The notes below the pieces were generated by a model. It saw only the letters and a program-made list of their open reading frames with translations, was not told the DNA's origin and made no database searches. A DNA stretch of 64,000 bases from Heterodera schachtii (taxonomy: Eukaryota > Nematoda > Chromadorea > Rhabditida > Heteroderidae). A program made the translations under genes and the position numbers. Below, piece by piece: positions 1-12,397 of the stretch (within the stretch, counting starts at the first letter, position 1; each line of letters starts with the position of its first letter). Location of the stretch: the NCBI GenBank assembly GCA_023374025.1, contig SIJG01000001.1, positions 3,681,946 through 3,745,945 on the forward strand, written 5' to 3'.

Positions 1-3000
1 GTCCCTTTTTCTGCCAACGATTCATTTCCGTTTGATTGGCTTCGCATTTCTCCACGCACTTTGGCAATTTCATTCTCCGCGCAAAACCTTTCACAATTGT
101 CGAATTCAATTGGAGCTCCTGCGGGTGAATTGGTGATGGTCAGTGTTTGGTCTGTCATTCTTTTCCCTTTCCCTAATTTTCATTTGTCCATTTATTTCTT
201 CTGCCCCTTACGCTCGTTTATTCATTTGTAGAGCCCGGACAGGAACATGAGCCGTGCAGGATTTTCCAGGAATCCCGGTCCTATTCCCGCATTTTTGAGG
301 GGAATTTGCAGAAAATAAATCCAATAAAAACATTTTTTTCCGCTGGTTTACATTCGGCACTATTTTCAACCCTGTTCCTGTTTCGGCATTTTCAAAATTC
401 CGTGCTTTCGCTTTGTCCACCTGCCGAATTGCATGCCTCCTGTCCTAACTCAGTCTCTTCCTGTTGACCGTCCGCAGTTGCCACTTTCACCACACATTGC
501 CTGTGCCTTTTGCGTGTCTCAAAAACACTGCAAGACGCACAATTGGTCCATTGGGACCAATTTGACCACTGAAAATAAAAGGGTTTTGTGTGTGTGTCGT
601 TTGTGTGAACTGCCTGAGGGCATGGGCCAAGAACGCATCGCTTTTGCTCTCTCAAAGCCTCCCCGGGAGGACAAAGTCCGTTCAAGCATCGTCGAAAACG
701 TTGCTGAATGCCTTGGCCACAGGTCCGGGAACAAACGCTCCACAGAGACCACTCACTCCACACGGGCATGCCGAGGACGCGGGAACAGTCCTAAGAGGCA
801 AGTGGCCAAGGCTTGGCGTGGGCATTCACCTGAACATTGCATGTCCTCGCCTGCTTCGCGCTGTTGGTACATGGTCCGTCTGCGCAAAGTCTTTCTCTGA
901 ACTGAAACCCGATGCCGCAACTCACTGAGCACGGTTGCCACTGCAAATTGGCAAATGATTTTTGCGGTTTTTATCCCCCGGGGGTCGGTAACTCACTTCG
1001 CCCCATTGCCCTCCGTCGTTCACTGGTGACAATTCGCACTTTGTGTCGTTACATCTCTCTCTTTGAACTGATTGTCCCCCACAGCCCAACTCGGCATCGC
1101 CCGCCCCTTCTAACAAATGGGTCATTTTCATTAATTACCTTAATGTGCTTAATTGCCCCTCCCTAATTGCCTCTCTTCTCACCTTCCATTGAGCATTTCC
1201 TTTCTCTGCTCATTTCGCCCTCTTCGCCACATTTTCCAACACATTCTGTCCACTCGCCCCACGAGCTCCATTCCGCACAGTTCAACTTTAATAATCAAAA
1301 TAGGCATGGACATTTCGACAAATATTCCCCGTCCTCCCTTTGGGTGCTTTATAATAACCTCACAACGTCCATTCTCTCCCCCCCCCCCCCCCTCTTTTAG
1401 GATGATTTACCCCCCCCCCCCCCCGTTTCGACTCATCCCTAATATCCGACCCTCCGGCATTGCTCCGTCTCTTCCGTCGGTTCCGTGCATTCCCTCTCGC
1501 CCCCCGGGCACTTCCGTCGCCGTCTCCGTTTGCCCATCTGTCCGCACTTTCCCTCACATTCGGACCACCCTTTCAATTTGAGTTCGAATTCGTCATTTCA
1601 TTTGCCTCCCTAAAACCTGTCCATTCTCCGTAAATTCCTTCGCACTTCGGCGGTGTCGGCTCACACGCCCTCACTTCGCTGTCTTTCCCCGCACATTCCT
1701 TCAAACATTTGCCATTGATCGTTTCCAGCCTTTGTCTCTTTTTTACTGACCGATGCCACTGGGAATCGGCACTTTCGTGTCCTTTTCTGAACGCCAAAAT
1801 TGCCACATGTCGCGGAACAGTCGGACCATTGGCCCCATTGGTCCCATTTTTCGGATTTAGTCGAATGTTTTCGGAGAGTGTCCCCCGAAGTGATGAACTG
1901 AATGATTACCAATTATTCCAATGAATGCTTTTGTTGGCTTAACGCTTAATTCTGCCGAATCTGAAGGACAATCGGACGAATTCTGAACCAAAGCGCGCCC
2001 ATCACAGCCCAACTGAGTACAGAGAATGGGGGGCGGGTGAGTCATAACGGAGGGAACGGCACAAAAGAGGCAATTATTACCATCAAACACACACCGCCAA
2101 CACAGAAGTGGTTGGGACCGCAAGGAGAACCTAAGGCAAATTGCTTGATTACAACCAAACAGCCAATTAGCTAATTGCCATTTGGGAATTGGCCTTTGTT
2201 GCGAATTAATTCCGAGTCTCTGACGTGGCACCAAATTTTGCACGGCTGACTTTGGTCTGACAAAGAAAGGGACGCAATGAGCCAAAAGAAAAGCAACGAA
2301 CGTAAAAAGCTGTGTCCGCTCAGCTGCTTGTCCGGTCTGAGCTGATCGTTCCGAATGGCACTGCAAATTCTGTCGCCGAATTCCTTGCGCGTAAACCCTT
2401 CGCAGAGGGAACGCGACCCCCCGCAAACGACGCCCCTTACGTTGGACCCTTCGCAAGGGCGGCCGCCGTTGTTGGGCCTGAAATCAGAACAAAATAAGCC
2501 GAGGCAATGCTGAATTACGCTGGTGCTGTGCAAGTGCGCAGTTGGCTGATCAGGGCGATTGAGCCGGTGATTTGGCACTGAGTGATCGGACATTGCTTCT
2601 CAGCCGAAGTCCAATCGGACCATCTTCCGTCCACTTCAGTTGGGAAGTCGCCCATTTGAGGGTGCCATTCTTCACATTGCCCACGGTGGCACCACTGTTT
2701 GACAAGGATTAGCCGAACAATCCCGGACCGATTTCTCTTTGATCACCCGTTGGGGTCCGCACCAACTGCCCTCCAAGGCGGGGTGAGCGGTGGAAATGGT
2801 GGAGCCACTGTTGCCGCACCAAAGAATGCGACAAATGTCCTAACAAACAATCAAGACAATCAGAGACCGACTGATTGGCATTTGATCAGGGCAAAGACCT
2901 CAAAAGAGCGGCCGTTGGGAATTTCCACTTGAAAGTCTCTTCCCCAGAAGTACGAACACTGCTGATCAGCGGTAAAACGAAAAAGGAAACACAGTGGGAT

Positions 3001-5177
3001 TTAATACAGAGGAAAAAGCAATTTGATTATGGATAAATCAAAATGAAAGTACCGTTGGCCCGGAAGTCGGCCGTCCTTCAAATGGTCGTGCGAAGCGATT
3101 GATTCTGCGGGGTCGCGCAGGCAATTGCCCCTGCCACTCTCACTGAATGACAAATTAATGCGACGAATAGGAAATATTCACAGCACGATAATGACATTTA
3201 TTTTCGTGCATTTTCATTTTAAAGCATGGAGAATGTAATACTTACTCCAATTGAAGCAGAAATGAGTTGAATTCGCGCACTGAACAGCTGCTCCACGTGG
3301 TCTTTCCGGCGCCGTTCACTGCCGACATCAAACAGCAGCTTCGTCCGCACTGATTTTGCACTCCGTCGTGCACCATTCCCATGCTAATTAATGGGTCGGC
3401 TTTTGTTCCCTTTTCCTTCCTTTTCCCCTCACTTATGGCCCATTTCGTGCGCGAGCACAAAAGAACGCCCCAAATGGAGGCCCTCCACGAGGGAACACGC
3501 GAAAAGTTCGTCGCACATTCGGCCAACCGGAGCAACGCCAGCGACGCTCGAAGTTGTGTGGTAAATGTCGTAACTGAACAAAAGGGACCACAAATTCAAT
3601 GAAATAACTTTTGTGCTCAATTAACAAATACAAGCGGATTGTCTGACTAATTATGACTAATTAAGGAGTGATTACCCCGTGAGGAGCACCGCATGGTCCC
3701 AATGGTTCGGGTCGGTCAAATCAGTGGCAGGATTGATTCTGGCCTGGTGACGGCAGAACGCATCCAACTGAGGACAAATAACAGCTAAAAACGGAATCAA
3801 AGTCCAACCAGCGACTGGGCCTGGCCATTTCTGTGCACTTCCGTCGCCAAATGGGCCTTAATGGGATGCTTTGGCATGACAATTAATTGCCGAATGAGAT
3901 TACTGGTTGGGAAATCCACAATTCAAAATGGACGATGACAATGTCCAAGTTGGGGGAGAGGCTCGGTTGTTGGTAAAGGACGTGCACCTTTTAGGGGAAC
4001 CGACCGAAACATTACGAAACCCATACCATGGGCGAACATTGTTAATCAGTGCCAACGAAAAGTCAGTCAAATGCTGCTCAGGCTCGGCAGTGAACTCACG
4101 CTGGAAATGCTCGAAAAGCATCGAATCCAAGAAAAGGCCGATTTCCTAACAAAGAAAGGAAAGGGGCGCTGAGGGGGTGAGGGAAAGCCGAGGGATTGCC
4201 AAAGTGATGGGGTCCAATTGGGGGAAGATGAACAGCGAGTTGAGGTTGGCAGCAGAGGGCAGCGTATAATTGGCCAATTCGGCGGGGAGCAGCGACAGAG
4301 TGCCGTTGTCTGTTCAGAGGGACAATAAGCGGTGGATTGGACGGGAGAACGAACACTGACTGGAAACGTCGCAGAATAATTGTCCATCCTCCGCAGCAGC
4401 GGCTTCTCTCTCGGCATTCTCTGCCCCTTCCCCTTGGCCAAGTTCGAACTTTTGACCGAGGCTTTCTTCCACCGTCTTCCCCTCTTCCGCTCTCTTCCTC
4501 TCTTCCACTGTCTTCCACATTGGCCACTCGTCTTTCGCTCTCATCCCCGTCTCTCGCTGATCTGCAGTTCCCTCGTCGCCCTGCGGTGGGCGATCTCTCT
4601 CACTTTTCCGCTTTGTTCTTTTCCATTTTCCGAATTTGGCTTCATCAATTTCCTTCCGCCTGTACACCAAATATTCCTCCCCATTTTCCCATTCTTCGTC
4701 CCCTCTTTTCCTCCTCCGCTTTTTCCTCCTCATCCTTTCCGGAACCGTTTGCAAAATCACAAAATGGTCTTCCTGCACGATTATTCCCATAAGTCTGTGA
4801 CAGTCCGAAATGGCCGCGCGGAAGCCGCCATGGGAAAGAACGCGGCCATGGAAATGGCAATTTGAAATTGGCCGGTGGGGAAGGCCTCGGTGAGTGACTG
4901 TGCGATTGGCATGGCGCACAACTGAGATCTGAGTGATCAGAAGACCAAATCAAAAATGAATGATCAAAGGACTAAATCACTGATTGTCTATAATTTGATC
5001 CTTAAACGTTCCCTCAACTTACTGACCAAGTGCGGACTGATCAGTCTGTCGTTCGGACGAAGTTCGACCAAAAAGGACGAGTTCCATGCTCGGAAATGTA
5101 TCCTCCGCGTGAGTCCATCGGAGCTCCGCTCGCGTTTAATTGAACTCAGCAAATTGTACTCCGGGACGAGCTCGTGA
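1..5177 (-). CDS. ADAMTS-family secreted metalloprotease with TSP1 repeats (partial, multi-exon)
   Basis: Zinc endopeptidase of the ADAMTS group, expected to cleave extracellular matrix; C. elegans relatives are GON-1 and ADT-1/-2. Read on the minus strand: propeptide pieces near 5027-5177 (ending LRPNDRLISPHLVSK) and 4640-4810 (ILQTVPERMRR, then EYLVYRRK). The catalytic domain starts near 4150 (EIGLFLDSMLFEHF) and continues at 3666-3777 (LDAFCRHQ) and 3434-3575. The zinc motif is split by an intron between 3434 and 3386; joining gives HEMGHNMGMVHDG, a complete HExxHxxGxxHD. CCLMSAVNGAGKTTW follows at 3243-3386. Disintegrin-like cysteines lie at 2690-2990 (CRILWC, EGSWCG). TSP1 modules follow at 2400-2660, 1600-1912, 780-1131 and two at 392-769 (WSEWSLWSVCSRTCGQG; FQWSNWSQWTNC). 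The signal-peptide exon is not resolved and the 3' end lies beyond the window. Confidence 0.85.
1378..1425. repeat. Paired poly-C tracts in an ADAMTS intron
   Basis: Two runs of about a dozen C or more, separated by about 22 bases, inside an intron of the ADAMTS gene (G-runs on the transcribed sense). They belong to the window-wide set of G/C homopolymers. Confidence 0.8.
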
Positions 5178-7203
5178 AGGTCAACTCCAAAAGTGTGCCG
5201 AAGCTCAGAAACGGTGAAAGTGCGGTGAATGGCCTAAGGGAAACAAACGGTAGAAGGAAAAGGCGGGGGGGGGGGGGTAAAGCGAACCCAAAGATGGTGA
5301 GGGAGGAGGAGGAGAAGACGGAGCAGTACACGGAGGAGGAAGGCACCGGGGGAAGGCATTTAATCAGCAGACGAAAAATGGCACTTTGGTCATTCTGACG
5401 AAAGAGTGACGAACTCAATTTGTGCTGAACTGATGGAAAAATGCTTGCGATAAAAGGAAAGGAAAGGAAGGACAAAGAAAGGAAAGCGAATGATCAATCG
5501 ACGATTTGCTCAAACTCTTCCCAGTCCACTGATCACTTCCACCGATCACTTTGCTCATCCTTTGCATAATCAGCCCTCGCCAATATACACATCGGTCGAG
5601 AAGGAACTCAGATGAACGAACAACCGAAACCAGTTGATTGGGAGTTGTTTTAGCTGATTTGGGAACATGGAGAGAAAAAGGAGGAGGAAACGAAAAAGGA
5701 AAATAAAAGAGAAAAAGGAGGAAGGGAGAAAAAGTGGAGGAAAAGGAAGGGAGAAAGAAAAGGGAATACGGATAGGAGAAGAATGAAGGAAGAGAAGCGT
5801 ACCGGCAGCCTAAGCTAATTTTGTGAGACAATAGAAGACAGTCAAAGGGACTGGACAATGGGCGTTAATTTTGACAAAATCAAATGGATTTTTGGGCTTT
5901 CACGGAAAGGGATCAATCCGTCGGTCCGTCCTTCGGTCCGTCTGTCCGTTTGCATTTATCCACCCACACATCAACTTTATTCTCTCTGGGAACGATCCTC
6001 CGGGCGTGTCCGGCTCAAGTGCCCTTCAGCAAAGTGGCAACGGATTTGATTGGGCGGGGGGGGGGGGAGACAATGGTCAGTGGGGGGGGGGGGGTGCATT
6101 CGAACGAACGGTCATTCGTCTGCAACTTCGCAATTTGCCCATATAAAATAAAAAATAATCCCTTGGCCGCCATTTGTTTGAAAACTGAAGAAGCGCGATC
6201 TGTGTGATTGGGAAAGGGTCGCCGCGGGCGATTGACGGGAGGGGCGAAAAAGAATGCCCGGGGGCATGGGAAAGGATGGAATTTCGGATGAATGGTAAAG
6301 GAAGACAGCAGCAGATGGGCAGGAAAGGAAGAGGAGAGATTGGAGGGGAAGTGGGGGGAGAAAGGGAAAAAGAGGGGAAGGGAAGGGAAGGGAAAAAGAG
6401 GGGAAGGGAAGGGAAGGGGGAAGGATGGGAGGGGAAGGGAAAAGAGGGGAATGGGGGGGAAGGGAAAGAGGGAAGGGAAGGGAAGGGGAAGGAGGGAGGG
6501 GGGAGGAAAGGGAATCTGCTTTTGGCGCCATCCCCCCCCACCCCCCCCCCCCCCCCCCCCCAGTGCAACTGGTTGTGCTGTGTTTCTGTGAGTGTTTTGT
6601 CTGTCCCATTAAAAGTGAAGAGAAAGTCCGAGCGGATTTAAGCATGGGATTGAGGGAAGAATCAAAAACAAATGAAAAATCAGTTGGAAAACATTGAAGC
6701 TGACCGAGATGATACGCGCCGCAATGAAAGGGAAGCGAAAGGGAAGGGGAGGGGAGGGAAGGGAAGGGAGGGGAAGGGGAAGGGGAGGGAAGGGAAGGGC
6801 CGGTTGGGGGAGCATCGAACGCCGGGGGAGGGATTGAAAAGCCCATAAATAAAGAGGGGAGCGAACGGTGTTCCCCACTTTCGCACAATGACTCCCCCCT
6901 CCCCCAATTCATCCTCTCTACTTCCGCTTCTTTCCCGTTTTTGTTAGCGTTCGAAAATCCGCCAAAGTAAAGAGAAAGGGACACTCCAAACGGACGAATG
7001 GTCCGAAAGAAAAGAAAACAAAAATTCAAGGCACTTTTGCCGTAAATATTGTCAGCAGGAAGGATTAATTCAGTTTCTTTCCGATTGGTACCAAAAAAGG
7101 GATTTCTGTCAAATTCTCTCCACGCTCCATAAATCGCTGGTGACTCCGTTTTTTGCGAATGAATGGAAATGGGAATCAGTCCAATTGAAATTGAAATGAA
7201 GAT
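5178..7203. other. Non-coding, purine-rich spacer between the ADAMTS and RtcB genes
   Basis: No exon could be supported here; the missing ADAMTS signal-peptide exon may lie in the first 700 bases. The stretch holds poly-G runs near 5265, 6056 and 6081, GA-rich DNA at 5670-5800, and the purine block listed separately. Long open frames in this stretch are all low-complexity Pro/Ser/Leu or Gly/Lys/Glu runs made by the GGGAA/CCCTT repeats. Confidence 0.6.
6317..6561. repeat. GGGAA-type purine tract ending in a long poly-C run
   Basis: About 215 bases of almost pure G and A, mainly GGGAA and GGGGAA units, followed by two C runs (8 and about 21 C) separated by a single A. A related purine block lies at 6719-6800. 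The homopurine/homopyrimidine mirror character would allow triplex or G-quadruplex folding (inference). Confidence 0.85.
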
Positions 7204-7209
7204 TTTATT
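7204..7209 (-). terminator. Poly(A) signal AATAAA for the RtcB gene
   Basis: On the minus strand AATAAA lies about 55 bases past the TGA of the RtcB coding region, a normal distance for a nematode 3' UTR. Confidence 0.6.
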
Positions 7210-7264
7210 CATTAAATTTTGTTAAAATCAACAAATTAAATAAATTATATAACATAATTTTCCT

Positions 7265-9424
7265 TCATCCTTTGATGACAGCGATGGGCCGAAGTTTCAC
7301 AGCCTAACAAATAAGCAGAAAATTAGCTAATTGTAAGAAATAAATATGTAAATAAAGAAAGTCACCTTTTTCGAAATTCCGGCGATATGACACGTGTCCA
7401 CAACATCACAAACATTTTTGTAGGATTCCGGAGCCTAAAGAGAAATGAATCCATGGTTTTTAAGGGGAATGAATGAGTGGGTGCCTCTTCCATGACGAGT
7501 TTTGGAGATGCCACCCGAATGGCAATGCCCTGCTGTTTCAGTCTGTTCAGAACTTGCTCAAAGCCCAGTGCCCTCCGAGACTTTGCACGTGACATTGCCC
7601 TCCCCTGACAAAAGATAAAGCAAATAGCAGGCGGTTTTTGGAATGAAACGGCCTACCGCCCCGTGGCAAGTTGTGCCGAACGTGTCGTTTAAGCCTTTCT
7701 CTGTGCCGGTCAGTACGTAACTGCACGTGCCCATTGTGCCTCCGATTAACACGGGTTGGCCTCAAAACGACAATTGCTTTTGTTGTATTTATGATGGCAT
7801 TACCTGTGAGTTGATAGTCAACGGGAATCAGCGGGTGATGAGCAGGGAAAGCGCGGGTTGAGCCCTTTCTGTGAACACACAATTGCTTCGGGCGTCCGTC
7901 GACCAAATGCTCTTCAAATTTGGCGATGTTGTGGCTGACGTCGTAAATCACGTGCATGTCAAGGTCATCGGGCGAAGCATTGAACACTTTGGCAAAAGCC
8001 CAAAAGAAAAAACAAATGTGAGAGAAGCGAAATGCGTTTTTCTTTTAAACCCGAAAACATTCACCTGGCGAATACAAAATGTCATGCAAGATCGGTTAAC
8101 AAAGGCAAAATTAGCCGCTGCCGCCATTCCCTTCAGATAATCCTGTCCTAAAGGGATGGATTTTATTGTTTAGTCATAATAAAGCTAAATGAACAGTGCC
8201 TTCCTGACTGCCAATCCTGGCACATGCCAACTGCCGGTCATTGACGCCAATTTGGTCCCGAGCCATCGCTTTTTCCATTGCAACTAACTTTGGAGGAGAA
8301 AACAATTTTAAAACAGAAAATAAAAATTACAGCATCCGTGGCCACTTGATGACCAAGGCCTCTGCTGCCGCTATGGACCATTCTAAAAATCAAAATTCCG
8401 TTTTTTTCCTCAAATGTTTGGGTTTACATGCACACTTTTCCTATCGCATCAAGTCCCATTTTTTGCGCTGCGTATCGGTCGTAAATTTCTTCTACGACTT
8501 GCACTTCTCCGTAATGATTCCCCGCGCCCAATGTGCCGAGCTGAGTTTGGCCTTTTATTTGAAAATGCTAAAACTCAAAAAGACCTGCGGAAGGCCCCGT
8601 TTCTTTGCTCTCAAAGAAACTTTTGAAGCATCGGCCTGAAGCATTCTGCCTGATAAAAGGGGTTCTTTAATTCCTCCTGCATTTTTTGCGAAATGACCAT
8701 ATTCTTCACAATGTTCCTTGTCTTCCGCCCATGAGTAACCCTCGCGAAGCGTCCAATCCATTCCCTAATTTATGAAATTGATGAACTGTTCGACAGGTCG
8801 GAAATTCACAAACCATCTCAAGGCATTCTTCGAAGTCTCTCACATTAATTGGGATAATCCCTTTTGAGCCGATCCCAACGGGAATATAATCGAACATTGT
8901 CTGCGCAAGCTGTTCCTTGTGAGGCTGAACGTCCTTTTCGAAAAGATTTGTTCTGATCAGTCGTACGCCACAGTTAATATCGAAGCCAACACCGCCTAAG
9001 AAAAACAATGCAATGAATAACAGTCGAAGCAATTTCAGCAATTTGCCTGGTGAAACAACGGATTGTGGGTCAGCTGAATCAAAAGCGGCGATGTTTCCAA
9101 TTGCGAATCCGTAGCCGGAATGAACGTCGGGTAGTCCGATCGAATTTTTAACAATTGCAGGTAATGAGGCAACATTTCCAATTTGTTTCACTGCAGGCAG
9201 AAAACCAGCAGCCGAACTTATCGTGCTAACTTCCAACTCATCAAACATCAGTTTCTCCAGCGCTGCATTCACATAAAAACGACCTTCCACCTTAACTAAC
9301 GAGCTGTTTCTGAACAACCGAGCAAACTTACATTCATATTTGGCACGAACCCTTTTTTGATTTTAAATTCGACAGGAGAAATCCGTTCAATGAAATTGAG
9401 CTCATCTTTGTAAGTTCTGGGCAT
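7265..9424 (-). CDS. rtcb-1: RtcB tRNA-splicing ligase (RNA 3'-phosphate ligase), multi-exon
   Basis: RtcB/HSPC117 joins tRNA exons by 3'-phosphate/2',3'-cyclic-phosphate ligation using Mn2+ and GTP; in animals it also ligates xbp-1 mRNA during the unfolded protein response. The start is the ATG at 9424 ([17 protein letters not shown]) and the end is [12 protein letters not shown] then TGA at 7265. All active-site blocks are present in order: [28 protein letters not shown] (metal Asp and Cys), [49 protein letters not shown], and TCHGA continuing into GRALSRAKSRR (the family's guanylylated His). Introns are about 45-60 bases. One of them, at about 8145-8195, lacks a GT donor: exon ...GGAAG is followed by GCACTG, and GC-AG splicing is needed to make [12 protein letters not shown] see no missing catalytic residue. 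Confidence 0.95.
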
Positions 9425-9654
9425 TGTGAATTTTTAAATAAATAATAATAATGTAATAGTATTTTAAAGCTCTAAATTTCTAGATATGTTTGGTTTCAAA
9501 GACAAGAGCTAGAGGAAAAACAATCACATAAACAGCTTGGAGGAGGTACTGAATATACTTATCAAAAAAATTTTTATTGGCGAAATGATTAGAAATTATG
9601 GGACTCTCGGAATAGGACGGTTCGGTGCCAGCCCAAGTTTTGGACTACAACTTT

Positions 9655-9925
9655 GTTGACCAAATCTAACAATCTTGGTATCATTCGAAAGCCCTTCACA
9701 AGCTCTACTAGCCTTACAAAAAACAAAAAAAAGTTTTAGCTTGTAAAAAAGTTTAAGAAAAAACTTCCAAAATTTTGGTTTTTTTTTGTTATTTCATGTT
9801 ATAACTTTTTTGGTAATTGTCTAATCGCTAAGCAATAGGTTAGAAAAAGCTTCTAAACATATAAAGCTTTCTAATGATACCAAGATTATTAGATTTGGTC
9901 AACAATGAAAAAAGTTAATTCAAAA
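9655..9925. repeat. Foldback (inverted-repeat) element with GGTATCATTCGAAAG core
   Basis: Inverted arms: ACCAAATCTAACAATCTTGG and ATCATTCGAAAG near 9660-9690 are matched in reverse complement by AATGATACCAAG...TAGATTTGGT at 9873-9901. AT-rich sequence lies between them. The core recurs at 12.8, 46.36, 59.0, 59.17 and 62.1-62.3 kb. One edge of the ORP segmental duplication falls inside this element. Confidence 0.7.
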
Positions 9926-9929
9926 ACTC

Positions 9930-10310
9930 GGCTAGCGAGAAAACGGTACTTGTAGGTTTTGCTACCCCCCCCCCCCCCCCCCCCTAAAAATGTCATGGCC
10001 CAGACAATGGAAACCACTTTTCTAGGGTAGTTTTAGGCGCTGAGCAAGAATCCGAAGTCAAGACTGCAAAAATCTATGATTTATCAATGATTTTCATCTT
10101 GATTTTGTCAATGATTTTTCAAAAAAAGAAATAACGAGTTTTTTCGTATATCAATCGATTCCTTTAATCGAGAGAAATTGAATGGTACTTGTTTCAGGGT
10201 TTTACGATGTCTCTATCAAAGTTATAATCCCGTTCAAAGCTTTTTTCGAAAATCACTGACAAAATCACATTGGGGGGTAGCAAAACCTACAAGTACCGAG
10301 AAAACGACCT
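9930..10310. repeat. Palindromic element upstream of ORP copy 1
   Basis: Left arm at 9930-9984 (GAGAAAACGGTACTTGTAGG, TTTTGCTAC, then 20 C) is the reverse complement of the right arm at 10271-10310 (GGGGGGTAGC, then AAACCTACAAGTACCGAG). About 285 bases separate the arms. The same structure sits upstream of ORP copy 2 at 46420-46790. Confidence 0.75.
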
Positions 10311-10747
10311 GGTCCGAAAAAAATCATCATATAACCAAATAAAACATTTTTATATCTTCGATAGCCCAAGCGGCACGCTGTCAAAACGCCGATGCATCGA
10401 AGTGTCGACAAAGCTAAAGTTAGTCGAACGCCGATTTAAAAAATTAATTAAAAAATATTAAATATGCATTTATACTGCAAATTATTAGTAACTAAATTGT
10501 GGGCGAAAATCCATTGGAAAGCGTTTATATATAAGCCTAATTCTCTCCCAAAACGAAATGTTTTGAAAAATTTCTGTATAAAAGTGTCGATTTCTCCTCT
10601 TCACCTCCACAATTCCTTTTCGTCTCATTTCTCTACCTTTCCCCCCCCCCCCCGGTTCATTTTGGAGCAAAATACTCAAATAAAAACACGACAAAAAATT
10701 CCTTTTTTTTTTCAATCAATCCTAATGATTTTTCCCCTCAATTTAGC

Positions 10748-10763
10748 GGCAACGGTTTTCAAA
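10748..10763 (+). promoter_or_regulatory. Candidate spliced-leader (trans-splice) acceptor of ORP copy 1
   Basis: A pyrimidine-rich run ending TTTAG stands 16 bases upstream of the ORP ATG with no recognisable upstream coding exon. This is the usual layout of a nematode SL acceptor; a 5' UTR cis-intron is the alternative. The sequence is the same upstream of copy 2. Confidence 0.4.
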
Positions 10764-12397
10764 ATGCAAGCGCCAGATTGGGGCAACTACGACACCAACG
10801 GAACCGACTACGACTACATCTACAACAACTCGGACGAACAGGACAACTGGAACAGCGAGCAGGCCGGCGTGTTCCAACATTTAGTGGGCCAGGTGGACGA
10901 CGCGTTGTTTGATGAATTGAGTGTTTAATAGAAATTCCCCTTTTCAGCTCGGCACCGGTCAGACTCTGCAGAATTTGGCGCTGCCCACCTTCGTGCTGGA
11001 ACGACGCTCTCTCCTCGAAATGTACGCCGACTTCTTCGGTGAATAAATTGCTTTTTTAATTTTTCACAAATTCAACTTCCCTTGTTTTCAGCTCACCCAG
11101 ACGAACTGATCGCCGGCGCCTACGAGGATACGGCTGAGAAACGGTGTTTTTCCCGATTGTTTGACTGACAACGCTTCTATTTTCAGATTCCTTGCCGTCC
11201 TCAAATACTACTTGAACTCCTTCTACCCTGCACGCAAAACCGACGACGCGAAGAAGCCGTACAATCCGATCCTGGGCGAAGTGTTCCGTTGCCGTTGGAC
11301 CCTGCCTGGCGTGCCGTTGTCCGCAAGCCGAACCGCCGGTGGACCGTTCCCGGGCTCAGCAACCAACCAGGTCCAGTTTGAGGCATAGCCACGTCACTCA
11401 ATTGAGAAATCTAAATTTGTTCCCACTTTGCAGATGACGTTCATCGGCGAGCAAGTCAGCCATCATCCGCCCATCTCCGCCTTTTACGTCGAACATCCTG
11501 AATCCGCCGTGACCTGCACATCGCACATTTACACCGAGTCACACATCGCTGGGCTTACATCAGTGGGCGTCCGCAACATCGGCCGGGCGACTGTTCGACT
11601 CCAAAACGTGAGTTTTGGAATTCTTTGTGACATTTGTTTTATGGCGTTTAATCGTTCCCCATTTTCAGCACAATGAGACGTACATGGCCACCTTCCCAGA
11701 TGCCTTCGCGCGCAACGTGATCGGAAGGCCGTGGTTTGAACTCGCTGGAAAAGTGGGTCCATTTTGCTCAGTATTGGATTTTTAGTAAACAATTTTTCCA
11801 CAGCAGGTTGAAATGAGCTGCTTGCAAACCGGATACAGTGCCAAAATCGAGTTCCAAGCGCGGCCCATGTTCTTCGGAAGTGCGCACCAAATCCATGGTC
11901 GAATCTACCACAGAGAAGTGGCGGTGATGCAACTGAAAGGCGACTGGCGAGGCGAAATTGTCCTGAAGCGAAGTGCCCGCGGAGCCTTCCAACCCTTTAC
12001 AAATGTGCGGGCGAAGTGCGACGTGACAAAGGTGAGAAAAAAATTTCCAAAAAAAATGAATTTTAATGCACCAATTTCAATTTCCACAGGAATGTGTCAA
12101 GGTGCTGGACCAGAAGGACAACGAAAGCCGAAAATTGTGGCGTCATCTCACCGCTGCTCTGTACTTCAATGACACAAAAATGGCGAACCAAGGTGGGAGA
12201 GGGGAGGGAGGAATTTGGAATTATGAATTAATCAGTTTTCCCTTTTTTCAGTCAAGCGCTTCATCGAGCAACACCAGCGTGACGAGGCCAGGCGACGCAA
12301 AGAACAACGGAGACCCCAGTGGAGGCCGCGCCATTTTCAACGCGTTGGGACTGGCACGCCGACCGACGCCTGGAGATACCGCGACGCGCAGGAATGA
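10764..12397 (+). CDS. Oxysterol-binding protein-related protein (ORP9/10/11-like), copy 1
   Basis: Lipid-transfer protein carrying an ORD domain that moves sterol or phosphatidylserine/PI4P at membrane contacts. The ATG at 10764 begins [18 protein letters not shown]. Eight or nine short exons give, in order, [54 protein letters not shown], the family signature [21 protein letters not shown], and a basic tail ending WRYRDAQE then TGA at 12395. There is no PH domain, as in short ORP9 forms. Introns have GT-AG ends and are 40-70 bases. A poly(A) signal lies at 12590-12595. It differs from copy 2 at a few residues (A/G before VTCTSH; REVAV versus RKVEV; IVLKRS versus IFLKRS; RDEARR versus REEARR; YRDAQ versus YHDAQ). 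Both copies look intact. Confidence 0.93.

Noticed and set aside
6077..6697. Long frames across the GGGAA block
   Set aside because: Low-complexity translations of a purine repeat, open on both strands.
10270..10461. 63-codon frame MGGSKTYKYREN... upstream of both ORP copies
   Set aside because: It starts in the palindrome arm and lies in a duplicated non-coding flank. I see no domain and an in-frame stop precedes the ORP exon; kept only as part of the duplication.
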